From an uncultured Spirochaetales bacterium (GTDB taxonomy: Bacteria; Spirochaetota; Spirochaetia; Sphaerochaetales; Sphaerochaetaceae), in contig CALXOK010000012.1 in NCBI GenBank assembly GCA_944390025.1, positions 1 through 47,854 on the forward strand: DNA of 47,854 nt, read 5' to 3'. A program made the translations under genes and the position numbers. Within the stretch, counting starts at the first letter, position 1. Each line of letters starts with the position of its first letter. The notes under the pieces are model-generated. The model did not search any database. It was given only the letters and a program-made list of their open reading frames with translations, and was not told where the DNA came from. Below are positions 15,996 to 24,102 of this stretch, in pieces.

Positions 15996-16577
15996 TTATT
16001 TTTTGTCATCATCGGTCCACCTCCCCCCATCGAAGTTTTCATTGCGGGAAGCGGCGATAACCCTGATTCCAAGGAAAATCATGAAAAGAGATGCAATAAT
16101 CATGATGATGCCGGCAACTGTCATGAGAGCGTTGCTGATCATCACGGGAAACAGGAACATAATCACAGACAGCACGAAGGAGATGATGCAGGAAGAAAGC
16201 ACGCTGTAACCTGTGAAACCGAGCTTCCTGAGATACAGCATCTGGAAAAGCTGGATGATAGAAGAGAAAAGAAGCCAGATTGCGATAAGCCATACTGCCC
16301 ATGAAGCAACACGGGCTCCAGGTGACGTGGCGGCGAAATAGATGACAATCAGGCCGACGATGAGGCTTATGAGGATGCGGACTGTGTTGAAGGCAAAGAC
16401 TGTACGCATCTTTCTCAGCTTCCATGAAAGGACGAGCGAATAAAGAGCCTCAAGCACCGTGTAGGCACCGAATGCGATGACAGCGACTTTCACCACTGCT
16501 GAAGGATTGACCATGAAGAATATTCCAGTGAGAAGTACCAGAACCCCGCTGAAGAACCATTGCCATTGTGCTTTCAT
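15996..16577 (-). CDS. DUF308 / HdeD-like membrane protein
   Basis: A 193-residue inner-membrane protein with about six short hydrophobic helices in three hairpins (for example WFFSGVLVLLTGIFFMVNP at the N-terminus) and a charged hydrophilic tail. The repeated helix-hairpin pattern with an xNP after the second helix is that of the DUF308/HdeD group, some of which help in acid resistance; the molecular role is unknown. A GGGGAAAG site precedes the ATG. It lies upstream of the his leader with a gap, so it is probably a separate unit. Confidence 0.7.
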   Translation of the reverse strand: MKAQWQWFFSGVLVLLTGIFFMVNPSAVVKVAVIAFGAYTVLEALYSLVLSWKLRKMRTVFAFNTVRILISLIVGLIVIYFAATSPGARVASWAVWLIAIWLLFSSIIQLFQMLYLRKLGFTGYSVLSSCIISFVLSVIMFLFPVMISNALMTVAGIIMIIASLFMIFLGIRVIAASRNENFDGGRWTDDDKK

Positions 16578-16590
16578 TTTCTTTCCCCTG

Positions 16591-16619
16591 TTGCAAGCAG
16601 CTCTTCTTTCCTCTAGAGT
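16591..16619 (+). promoter_or_regulatory. Promoter of the yjjG-like gene
   Basis: TTGCAA (16591-16596), a 17-bp spacer and TAGAGT (16614-16619), ending 6 nt before the ATG at 16626. No Shine-Dalgarno is present. Confidence 0.4.
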
Positions 16620-16625
16620 GAGACC

Positions 16626-17333
16626 ATGAAAAGCTACAGATATCTTCTTATAGATGCCGACGGCACCTTTCTCGACTTCAATTCAACGGAAAAGACAGCC
16701 GTAAAGCTCCTTTTCAGCCGTTTTGACATTCCATATACAGAAAAGAACCTTCACTCATATCATAATGCAAACAGCCAGTGCTGGAAAGATTTTGAATCGG
16801 GCCTGATTTCAATGGAGACTCTGAAAACAAGAAGATTTTCACTTTTCTTTGAATCTGAAGGCATAAAGGCAGACCCCTGTGAAGCAGGACTTGAGTACAT
16901 CAGACTGCTTGGCGAACATCCCTTCTGGATGCCCGGAGCCCATGATTTTCTCTCAAGGCTGAAGGAAAAGCACACGCTTGCAGTCATAACAAACGGCATT
17001 GCACGCGTCCAGAGAGAGCGTCTTGAAAGACTTGATGCCATGAAGTATTTCGACTATGTGATTATCAGCGAGGAAGCCGGCTGCCAGAAGCCTTCAAAGG
17101 CATTCTTCGATTACACTCTCAGGACAATCGGAGCCGCTAAGGATGAGTGCCTCGTCATCGGAGACAGCCTGTCATCCGATATAAAAGGGGGAATAGACAG
17201 CGGCATTGACACCTGCTATCTGCACATAGGAAAGGAAAGAAGCGACAACGGGAAAATCACGTTTCAGGCGGAAGATTACAGCCAGATACTGTCAGTTATT
17301 GACGCTGACCAGCTCGATGTCGAAAATAAGTAA
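16626..17333 (+). CDS. HAD-family phosphatase, YjjG-like (noncanonical pyrimidine nucleotidase)
   Basis: A 235-residue HAD hydrolase. Motif I is LLIDADGTFLDF (nucleophile Asp and acid Asp), motif II is the Thr in AVITNG, the conserved Lys lies in EEAGCQKPSKAFFDY and motif III is VIGDSLSSDIKGG. A helical cap lies between motifs I and II. Length, cap and the GCQKPSKAFF segment fit YjjG, which dephosphorylates noncanonical pyrimidine nucleotides. The last 42 nt overlap the convergent FKBP gene. Substrate specificity is not certain. Confidence 0.8.
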   Translation: MKSYRYLLIDADGTFLDFNSTEKTAVKLLFSRFDIPYTEKNLHSYHNANSQCWKDFESGLISMETLKTRRFSLFFESEGIKADPCEAGLEYIRLLGEHPFWMPGAHDFLSRLKEKHTLAVITNGIARVQRERLERLDAMKYFDYVIISEEAGCQKPSKAFFDYTLRTIGAAKDECLVIGDSLSSDIKGGIDSGIDTCYLHIGKERSDNGKITFQAEDYSQILSVIDADQLDVENK

Positions 17334-18044
17334 CTGATTCGGCCCGATATTCCCCTTTCCATATGCGCCATAAGCAAGATCCGGGTGAATCCAAGCCCTG
17401 ACACGCTCACCTTCTCTCATATTGCACACAACCTCTCTGAAACCCGGTATCGTGCCTGAAAGGAGAATCTGGGCATTCTGATGAGTATCCGCGCCGCTGT
17501 CAGTAGAATTGAGGGTCACAAGTGAGTAATTCACTGTCACAAGGGAATCAGATACAGGCTGCTTTCCTCCTTCATCGCCCTGACGCAGCACTTCATACTG
17601 CACTTTGCCGTCAGCAAGGCTAATGACGTCCGAGCGCCGGCTGTTAGCACTCAGGTAGGACTCAGCCTCTTCCAGATTGCTGTCAGCAGTCTGTTTGAAC
17701 ATATCTTCCGCCTGCTGGTATACGAAGGTCTGGAACTGCCTGAGGATGTCAGCCATTTCCTCATCAGAGAATGCCGGAGTGGATGAATTGTAGTCATCAG
17801 ATCCTTGTGATATGTATGCGGTATCCAGATTGTCAAAAGTCTCATCCAGCGCAGCTGTCATCTGGTAGCCGAAAACATAGGCGAATCTGTCTTCAAGAGA
17901 AACAGGCAGACTCTCAGAGTCATTCGTGTTATTGGCGCTCTTTGCCGCCTGCACACTGACAGGTGTGTCATCGCCCTGCCTCTGAGAACAGGAGAAGAGC
18001 AGAAAGCAAGAAAGAAAAATCAGCAGACACGTCACTCTACGCAC
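17292..18044 (-). CDS. FKBP-type peptidyl-prolyl cis-trans isomerase lipoprotein
   Basis: A 250-residue exported protein. The N-terminus is a lipoprotein signal with lipobox LFSC (Cys19 from the chosen start), so it is anchored to a membrane. A helical dimerisation region (about 45-130) like that of FkpA/Mip precedes an FKBP domain (about 140-250) with VTVNYSLVTL, GFREVV and IHPDLAYGAYG. I chose GTG 18044 because AGAGGG lies 9 nt upstream; the TTG at 18053 would overlap that site. It is the last gene of the long minus-strand series and overlaps the convergent yjjG-like gene. Likely an envelope folding helper. Confidence 0.82.
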   Translation of the reverse strand: MRRVTCLLIFLSCFLLFSCSQRQGDDTPVSVQAAKSANNTNDSESLPVSLEDRFAYVFGYQMTAALDETFDNLDTAYISQGSDDYNSSTPAFSDEEMADILRQFQTFVYQQAEDMFKQTADSNLEEAESYLSANSRRSDVISLADGKVQYEVLRQGDEGGKQPVSDSLVTVNYSLVTLNSTDSGADTHQNAQILLSGTIPGFREVVCNMREGERVRAWIHPDLAYGAYGKGNIGPNQLLIFDIELVSVNN

Positions 18045-18082
18045 TTTTTCCAACCCTCTTCTCTCTCCCGTGTTTTAATATA

Positions 18083-18640
18083 TCAAAGAGAAAAGCAGGC
18101 GTCAAAAGGAATGTCACGAGCCTTCTCAAAGTGCCGTCCTGATGCATCAATCATGCAGAAAGCAGGAAAAGAATCCACCGTAAGCTCAAGCAGGGCCTCT
18201 GGGCCAAGCTCCGGGAATGCAACAACACGGCTGGAAAGAATGCACTGCGAATAAAGCGCGCCACAGCCGCCATAGGCATAGAGGTACACAGCATGCCACT
18301 TTCTGCAGGCCTCACTCACCTCAGCGCTCCGCGGCCCCTTGCCGACCATCAGGCGCAGTCCACGTTCAATCAGTAGAGGGCTGTATGGATCCATCCGGGC
18401 AGATGTTGTCGGTCCTGCAGCACCGATGACACAGCCTTCCGGTGCCGGACTCGGGCCCATGTAGTAAATTCCCTGACCGGTGAAACTGAAAGGAAGCTTC
18501 TCTCCCTTTGCAATTGCTTCAGCAAGCCTTTTATGCACCTGATCACGTCCTACATAGAGCTTTCCATAAAGAAGCACCTCATCGCCGGCTTCAAGGCTCA
18601 AAAGCGCATCCTCATCATAAGGAAGCCGAAGTTCTTTCAC
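18083..18640 (-). CDS. Class I fumarate hydratase (or tartrate dehydratase), beta subunit
   Basis: A 185-residue C-terminal-type subunit of an iron-sulfur hydro-lyase. The conserved IYYMGPSPAPEG, GAAGPTTSARMDPY and MVGKGPRS blocks match fumarase/tartrate dehydratase beta subunits. GTG start at 18640 overlaps the alpha stop by 4 nt, so the two are made together. Fumarase (fumarate to malate) is the more common role; tartrate dehydratase cannot be excluded. Confidence 0.85.
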   Translation of the reverse strand: MKELRLPYDEDALLSLEAGDEVLLYGKLYVGRDQVHKRLAEAIAKGEKLPFSFTGQGIYYMGPSPAPEGCVIGAAGPTTSARMDPYSPLLIERGLRLMVGKGPRSAEVSEACRKWHAVYLYAYGGCGALYSQCILSSRVVAFPELGPEALLELTVDSFPAFCMIDASGRHFEKARDIPFDACFSL

Positions 18641-19479
18641 AGTTCATCCCCCCTGATTGCGATATGAGCCTTCCTGTCAGCCCAGCAGTTGACGCTTAGC
18701 GCGACCGGCAGTCCCGCTATATGAGTCGGGAAAGTCTCGATTGCCACAGAAAGGCAGCTGAAGACTCCTCCCAAGCCGCCCGGCCCGATATCAAGAGCGT
18801 TTATTCTTCTGAAAAGCTCCTTCTCAAGTCCTGCATAGCGCTCATCAGGATGGCTTTTCCCCGCCTGTCTCAGCAGTGCCTTCTTGCTCAGCAGGGCAGC
18901 CTTATCCATTGTTCCCCCGATTCCCACTCCGAGAAACATCGGAGGACAGGGTTTTCCTCCAGCCTGAGAAACCATATCCACAACCGCATCAATCACCCCG
19001 TCTTCCCCGTCAGTCGGACGCAGCATGCGCACCTGTGAGCAGTTCTCGCTTCCAAAGCCCTTGAGCAGGAAATCAATCTCAAGCTCATCTGATGTGTTCA
19101 TTTCCCAGTGAATCACCACGGGCAGATTTGTATTCGTGTTCTGCCTTGAGAACACAGGCTCGGCGACAACACTTCTGCGGTAGAAAGCACTCTCTGCTGC
19201 CGCCAGAGCGCCTTCATTGACGGCTTTCTCAATCATGCTTACATCAACACATCTTCCAGCCGGGAGCCGGACAAGACACCAGAACATGCCGCAGTCCTGA
19301 CACAGCGGCACCGATGAGGCACGGGCCTTGTCAATATTGAGGATGATATTCTTCAGGACAGTCCTGCCGTATGGACTGACCTCTTTCTCATAAGCTTTCC
19401 TTATAAGGCTCTCGCAGTCCGGCGGAAGTATTCTTACGGCTTTCTCAAGCTCGCTGCGGATTCTCAAGGCAAGATTCAT
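18637..19479 (-). CDS. Class I fumarate hydratase (or tartrate dehydratase), alpha subunit
   Basis: A 280-residue subunit carrying the [4Fe-4S] cluster. The three expected ligand regions are present: CQDCGMFWC (the usual CQDTG block), SENCSQVRML and CPPMFLGVGIGGTMDK. The usual GGGSEN is GFGSEN here. ATG 19479 was chosen because the family starts about there; the open frame reaches 19542 inside the radical SAM gene. TATAAT (19487-19492), with a TG one base before it, ends 7 nt before the ATG and there is no Shine-Dalgarno, so a leaderless internal promoter is possible. Confidence 0.87.
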   Translation of the reverse strand: MNLALRIRSELEKAVRILPPDCESLIRKAYEKEVSPYGRTVLKNIILNIDKARASSVPLCQDCGMFWCLVRLPAGRCVDVSMIEKAVNEGALAAAESAFYRRSVVAEPVFSRQNTNTNLPVVIHWEMNTSDELEIDFLLKGFGSENCSQVRMLRPTDGEDGVIDAVVDMVSQAGGKPCPPMFLGVGIGGTMDKAALLSKKALLRQAGKSHPDERYAGLEKELFRRINALDIGPGGLGGVFSCLSVAIETFPTHIAGLPVALSVNCWADRKAHIAIRGDEL

Positions 19480-19492
19480 ATGAAGGATTATA

Positions 19493-20449
19493 TCATGAGA
19501 GGCATCCCTGAGTCCAAGAACGTGCCTCCATATATGAGTCAATCATCTCAAGGATGTCACGCTTGTCCGGATAATGACGGGGATAAACAAGACGCGCTCT
19601 TGTCATCTCCGTAAGCAGACGCTCGACAATGATATTCCAGTCCAGATAGGCAAGCAGCAGGGCCGTTGTCTCGACATGACGGCGGATGGACCATCCGGCA
19701 TAACAGCCATAGCGGGTATAGTCATCAAGAAGCCTTGTACCACGTGTCAGGCAGAGGTTGTGGATTTTCACGGCATCACTTCCTGAATCATTCACAAGCT
19801 TTATCGTATCAAGCATGTCTTCCCTGCTCTCAATGAAAGGCAGCATCATGACATGGGTGCAGACCTTTATGCCGGCATCCTTGAGACGGGCATGGGCATC
19901 AGTGAAGCACTTCACGTCATGACCACGGTTAAGGACCTCAAGCGTGCTGTCACTGGCACTCTGGAGCCCGAGCTCCACCCATACATCACGTTCTTCAGTC
20001 CTGTATGATGCCAGCAAAGCGACCACATCATCACAGAGAAGATCAGGACGCGTCGAGACTATCAGGCTGACAAAGGGGTACTGTGCGAGTGCTTCGTCAT
20101 AAAGCTTTCTGAGAACAGGAAGAGGTGCATAAGTGTTGCTCCATGACTGAAAATAAAGCATCGCAAGCCGGCTTTTGTAACGCCGGCGTATGTACCTCAG
20201 CCCACTGTCAATCTGCGTCTTTATATCCTCACAGCGGCCAAGAAGGAGCGCAGAGGATGAAGCCTTGCCCTTCTCTTCCACACGCAGATGCACTGCACTG
20301 GCACCGGTGCCGTCGCAGTAGATACAGCCGCCACTTCCGTCACTTCTTCTGTTGGGACAGGACAAGCCGGCATCAACGCTCACACGATAAACCGGAGCGC
20401 CGTATTTTTCTTTCAGATACCCGGAATAGGTGTTCCAGTGCCTTGTCAT
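19493..20449 (-). CDS. Radical SAM protein, YhcC/TIGR01212 family
   Basis: A 318-residue radical SAM protein. The cluster cysteines lie in LSCPNRRSDGSGGCIYC (Cys31, Cys42, Cys45), the wide spacing typical of this family. Further marks are YFQSWSNTYAP, the SAM-binding VSTRPDLL, ELGLQSASD and KIHNLCLTRGT. Function is not established; homologues are widely conserved. The ATG overlaps the patatin-gene stop by 4 nt. Confidence 0.88.
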   Translation of the reverse strand: MTRHWNTYSGYLKEKYGAPVYRVSVDAGLSCPNRRSDGSGGCIYCDGTGASAVHLRVEEKGKASSSALLLGRCEDIKTQIDSGLRYIRRRYKSRLAMLYFQSWSNTYAPLPVLRKLYDEALAQYPFVSLIVSTRPDLLCDDVVALLASYRTEERDVWVELGLQSASDSTLEVLNRGHDVKCFTDAHARLKDAGIKVCTHVMMLPFIESREDMLDTIKLVNDSGSDAVKIHNLCLTRGTRLLDDYTRYGCYAGWSIRRHVETTALLLAYLDWNIIVERLLTEMTRARLVYPRHYPDKRDILEMIDSYMEARSWTQGCLS

Positions 20450-22632
20450 CTCAATGTGATTGCAATGGCAGTACTGCCTGTGTAGGAAACCATGACGGAA
20501 ACGGAAATATCACCGAAATCCGACAGATAGCCGGCAGAAAGCATTCCGCCTGCCTCAAAACCATCGATGGAAGAGAAAGGAAGCTGAGACTTCTTCAATA
20601 CGGAAAGCGTGTTTATGTCATCCCTGTCAAGCGCCTGGGCAAAGAAGCCGGCACTGATGTAGAAACCGTTGCTGCGGGGAAACAGGTAATGCTTGTAGGA
20701 AAGTGAGGTGAACACATAGTCCTGGCTTATTTGACCGAACGGGTCGATACGGTAACTTCTCAGGAGCTCGAAAGGCCCGGTAGAGGAGAACGCGCTGACA
20801 TTCCAGTCAATGAAACCGGAGCTGCTGTCAGTCACCTTGAAACTGCCGGAAAGGTCCGCCCTGAGCTCCCACCCCCAGCTGCCGGAGAAAAGCAGTGACG
20901 CCTCTATGGCAAAGTCGACTCCGGTCTCCTGCACGCTTTCAAGATGGCTGCCGTCAAAATGATAGCTCAGGCTCAGATCTGCCAGATTGTGAATCTGCCT
21001 GTCCCAGATTCTGCTGTTCTCAAGCCTGACATGCCTGCCGCTTTGAGCCTGTGCAAGATAGTAGAAATCGTATGAGAGGCTCAAATCCAGCCTGTGGCTG
21101 ATGCCATACAGGAACACAAGATCAAGATGCCCGCCCGCATTCCAGTCACGTGTAACGTAACGGTTCACGTAATTTCTATCTGAAATCGCGCTGAAGCCGC
21201 CGAAAGCACCATGCAATCCGGCCTCAAAGGCCCATGAGGGAGACATGAAGAAAAGCGCTGTCAGGGAAAGCATGTTGTTCTGTCCCAGTTTCAGTGCCGG
21301 CGTGAGAAGAATCTGGTCAAGCCAGAAATCGAATGAAAGCGACAGATCCGGATTGAGGATGAATTTGAACTCATCCTCATCGCTGTTGTAATAGCTGAGC
21401 AGACCTCCTGTCAGGCCCAGATTGAAGGAAGAGGTCGCATTCGTATAGTCACGGGAAGACACCTGGATGATGCCGTCACAGAACTTGTATGTCACGCTGA
21501 GCTTGTTGGAAAGCTTTCTCACTATCGACAAAAGCCGTGAGATTTCCCGGACTGCCTCTTCATCATAAGGCTTTCCGACAAGAGAGGAGAAACGGTTCTG
21601 GAAGCGTGCAAGCTCAGGAGGGAAAGAAAAGCCTTCAATCAAGGCAGGCTCATAGGAAAAATAGCTTCGTACATCCTCATCTGAAACCCCACAGGCTTTC
21701 TCAATCTCATCAAAAAGCTCCTGATTGTACTCAACGAACTGACGCCCGGCCTCAAGCACCTGATCAATGCCTCCGAAATCGACGACTCCCGTCTGGGAGG
21801 TGTCGGGAATAAGCAGGAAGGTCGCATCGTCGTACTGTGAGCGGCTCTTGATCTGTCCGACAAGCAGAAGGTACTGGTTGAGTGAACCTGAAAGCGTGTC
21901 AATGATATCGCTGTCAGCTGCCGCGCTCCTGACGCTCTCGTTCACATCAACCGCAATGACTATATCCGCCCCCATCCAGCGGGCTATGTCAACCGGCAGG
22001 TTGTTATATACACCTCCGTCGACTACATAGGTGCCGTCATCAAGTTCAACAACAGGGAAGACAAAGGGCATTGCCATAGTCGCCCTGAGCGCCTCATAGA
22101 TGGAACCTGAGTTGAAGACAAGCCCGTCTCCGGTTCTGTAATCCGTTCCGATACAGCGGAACGGAATCGGGAAATCATCGAAATCATCAACAGGCTCCAC
22201 GCGGCAGAATGCCTCATGTATGATTCTGTTGATCTGCTCATCATCAAGCAGCGCGCCGGTAGTACCAAGCCCGCTGTCGGAAAAACCGATGGAAATGTTC
22301 CTGTCGTAGTATTCGTTGTAAGGTTTCCCGACTACAGAAGGCGCCTGCTGGGAAAGGTTGAACACGGCACTGACAAAGTCCGTATCATCAATCAGGTGGT
22401 ACATGTCCTGCGCACTGTATCCTGCACTGTAAAGGCCTCCGACAAGTCCGCCCATGCTCGAGCCGATTACGATGTCGGGGACAATCCCCCTTCTCTCAAG
22501 CTCCTCGATAATCGGCACATGAGCAAAGCCTCTTGCCCCGCCACCGCTGAGCACGAGGGCGACGCGGTTGCCGGCGGTAAGAAAAAAGCAGGAAAAAAGC
22601 AGTGTCAGAAACAGGACAAGTCTTTTTATCAT
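20446..22632 (-). CDS. Patatin-like phospholipase with C-terminal beta-barrel (BamA-like)
   Basis: A 728-residue exported protein. A signal peptide (about 1-20) is followed by a patatin domain: oxyanion loop GGGARG (30-35), nucleophile elbow GSSMG (Ser59) and catalytic Asp in VVDGGVYNNLP (Asp205). A short POTRA-like linker (about 320-390) leads into a C-terminal half rich in alternating hydrophobic strands (repeated LSLSYDFYY-type segments), as in outer-membrane Omp85 barrels. This layout is that of PlpD-type (type Vd) proteins, in which the lipase crosses the outer membrane through its own barrel. Both catalytic residues are intact. The ATG overlaps the fmt stop. Confidence 0.85.
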   Translation of the reverse strand: MIKRLVLFLTLLFSCFFLTAGNRVALVLSGGGARGFAHVPIIEELERRGIVPDIVIGSSMGGLVGGLYSAGYSAQDMYHLIDDTDFVSAVFNLSQQAPSVVGKPYNEYYDRNISIGFSDSGLGTTGALLDDEQINRIIHEAFCRVEPVDDFDDFPIPFRCIGTDYRTGDGLVFNSGSIYEALRATMAMPFVFPVVELDDGTYVVDGGVYNNLPVDIARWMGADIVIAVDVNESVRSAAADSDIIDTLSGSLNQYLLLVGQIKSRSQYDDATFLLIPDTSQTGVVDFGGIDQVLEAGRQFVEYNQELFDEIEKACGVSDEDVRSYFSYEPALIEGFSFPPELARFQNRFSSLVGKPYDEEAVREISRLLSIVRKLSNKLSVTYKFCDGIIQVSSRDYTNATSSFNLGLTGGLLSYYNSDEDEFKFILNPDLSLSFDFWLDQILLTPALKLGQNNMLSLTALFFMSPSWAFEAGLHGAFGGFSAISDRNYVNRYVTRDWNAGGHLDLVFLYGISHRLDLSLSYDFYYLAQAQSGRHVRLENSRIWDRQIHNLADLSLSYHFDGSHLESVQETGVDFAIEASLLFSGSWGWELRADLSGSFKVTDSSSGFIDWNVSAFSSTGPFELLRSYRIDPFGQISQDYVFTSLSYKHYLFPRSNGFYISAGFFAQALDRDDINTLSVLKKSQLPFSSIDGFEAGGMLSAGYLSDFGDISVSVMVSYTGSTAIAITLR

Positions 22633-23561
22633 TCAAGAACCTTTGAGAGGAAATCCCTTCTTCCGTTGAGAAAGGAAGTGCTGTCAACAGCATTGCGGGC
22701 CGGAACCTGAAGTCTGTTCACATACAGGTATCCAGAACCTGTTGCAATCCTGAAACCGAGCTTTTTATCATGGCTGACGACGGTCCCCGGTGCTTCCTTG
22801 CACTCACACTCCTCGATATCGAAGACAGAGCCTGAAACAGAAAGCAGATACAAAACCTGCCCGTCACACATGCAGTATGCCTTAGGCCAGATGCTGTATG
22901 CCCTGATTGCGGCATGAAGGCTTCTGGCGCTCTTCGTGAAATCAAGACGTCCGTCTTCCTTCTCAACCATCCTTGTATAGCTCACATTCTCACTGTCCTG
23001 AGGCCTGCTCTTGAATGAATCAAGGCTCGAAAGCAGTGTCACGGCAAGCTTTGCGGCCTTCTGAGAGACCCTCTCCTCAAGGCTTTCGGTTGTCTCAGTG
23101 CCGTCAAGCTCCAGAGACTGCGTTATGTAGATATCCCCCTCATCAACCGCCAGAGATATGTCCTGTATAGAGATGCCGGTACATCTGTCCTGATTGAGAA
23201 TCGCATTCTGAATCGGAGCACAGCCGCGGTAGCGCGGAAGAAGAGAAGGATGGATGTTGAACTTTCTCTCGAAAAGAGAAAGAAAGCGGGGACCGAAAAT
23301 CTTTCCGTAACAGAAAGTGACAAGCGTGTCAGGATTGTATCTCATCACCTCCTCACGCGCCTCTTTCTTCAGATGTTCCGGCTGGATGACAGGAAGGCCC
23401 AGTTCAAGAGCTGCCTGCTTCACCGGACTCGCAATCAGTGTCCTGCCCCTTTTGCCTGGAGCATCAGGAGTGGTCAGGACAGCCTGCACGATATTATGAG
23501 AGGCGAGAGATCTGAGTGTGGGCACTGCAATGGACTGGGTTCCGGCAAAGAGTATTCTCAC
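22629..23561 (-). CDS. fmt: Methionyl-tRNA formyltransferase
   Basis: A 310-residue enzyme that formylates initiator Met-tRNA. The motif HPSLLPRYRGCAPIQNAI holds the catalytic region, and TGISIQDI and VDEGDI follow in place; a C-terminal OB-like tRNA-binding domain spans about 205-305. GTG start at 23561 overlaps the def stop by 4 nt, the common def-fmt pairing. Confidence 0.95.
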   Translation of the reverse strand: MRILFAGTQSIAVPTLRSLASHNIVQAVLTTPDAPGKRGRTLIASPVKQAALELGLPVIQPEHLKKEAREEVMRYNPDTLVTFCYGKIFGPRFLSLFERKFNIHPSLLPRYRGCAPIQNAILNQDRCTGISIQDISLAVDEGDIYITQSLELDGTETTESLEERVSQKAAKLAVTLLSSLDSFKSRPQDSENVSYTRMVEKEDGRLDFTKSARSLHAAIRAYSIWPKAYCMCDGQVLYLLSVSGSVFDIEECECKEAPGTVVSHDKKLGFRIATGSGYLYVNRLQVPARNAVDSTSFLNGRRDFLSKVLE

Positions 23562-24064
23562 TTCTTTTTCGCCTTCCTTCTGTTCTTCTTCTCGTACTGG
23601 CTGAGGATTTTCTCCCTCTCTTTCTCATCGAGCCTGTCGATGAACAGCTTTCCGTTCAGATGGTCATTCTCATGCTGGATGACACGGGCAAGCAGTCCTT
23701 GTGCTTTCAGCATGAATCTTTTACCGTTCACATCCTGAGCCTGAACAGTGACCTTCGACGGTCTCATCACGTCATGGTAGACACCTGGCACTGACAGACA
23801 GCCTTCCTCATATGGCACGCTGTCATCAGATGATTCGATTATCTGCGGGTTTATGAATGCGATTCTCTCGCCTTCACGTCCGGTATCAACAACAAAGAGG
23901 CGCTGGCTGACTCCGACCTGCGGTCCGGCAAGACCGACTCCATCAGCTTCATAGAGCGTGTCGAACATCGCATCCACAAGCATTTTCAGCGCGCTGTCAA
24001 ATTCCCTGACTTCTTCTGAAGTCTGGTAAAGCACTTCATCACCGTATTTGTAAATATCAAGCAT
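23558..24064 (-). CDS. def: Peptide deformylase
   Basis: A 168-residue metalloenzyme removing the N-formyl group from new proteins. All three motifs are present: GVGLAGPQVG, EEGCLSVPG and HENDHLNG. ATG 24064 gives the normal N-terminus. A GTG at 24106 overlapping the priA stop is in frame but would add 14 residues unusual for the family. TATACT (24072-24077), with TG one base before it, ends 7 nt before the ATG and there is no ribosome site, which suggests an internal leaderless promoter. The Lys-rich tail is unusual but short. Confidence 0.93.
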   Translation of the reverse strand: MLDIYKYGDEVLYQTSEEVREFDSALKMLVDAMFDTLYEADGVGLAGPQVGVSQRLFVVDTGREGERIAFINPQIIESSDDSVPYEEGCLSVPGVYHDVMRPSKVTVQAQDVNGKRFMLKAQGLLARVIQHENDHLNGKLFIDRLDEKEREKILSQYEKKNRRKAKKK

Positions 24065-24102
24065 GGAAAGAAGTATAGCATTAACCTCTTCCTGATTCCA
24101 TA

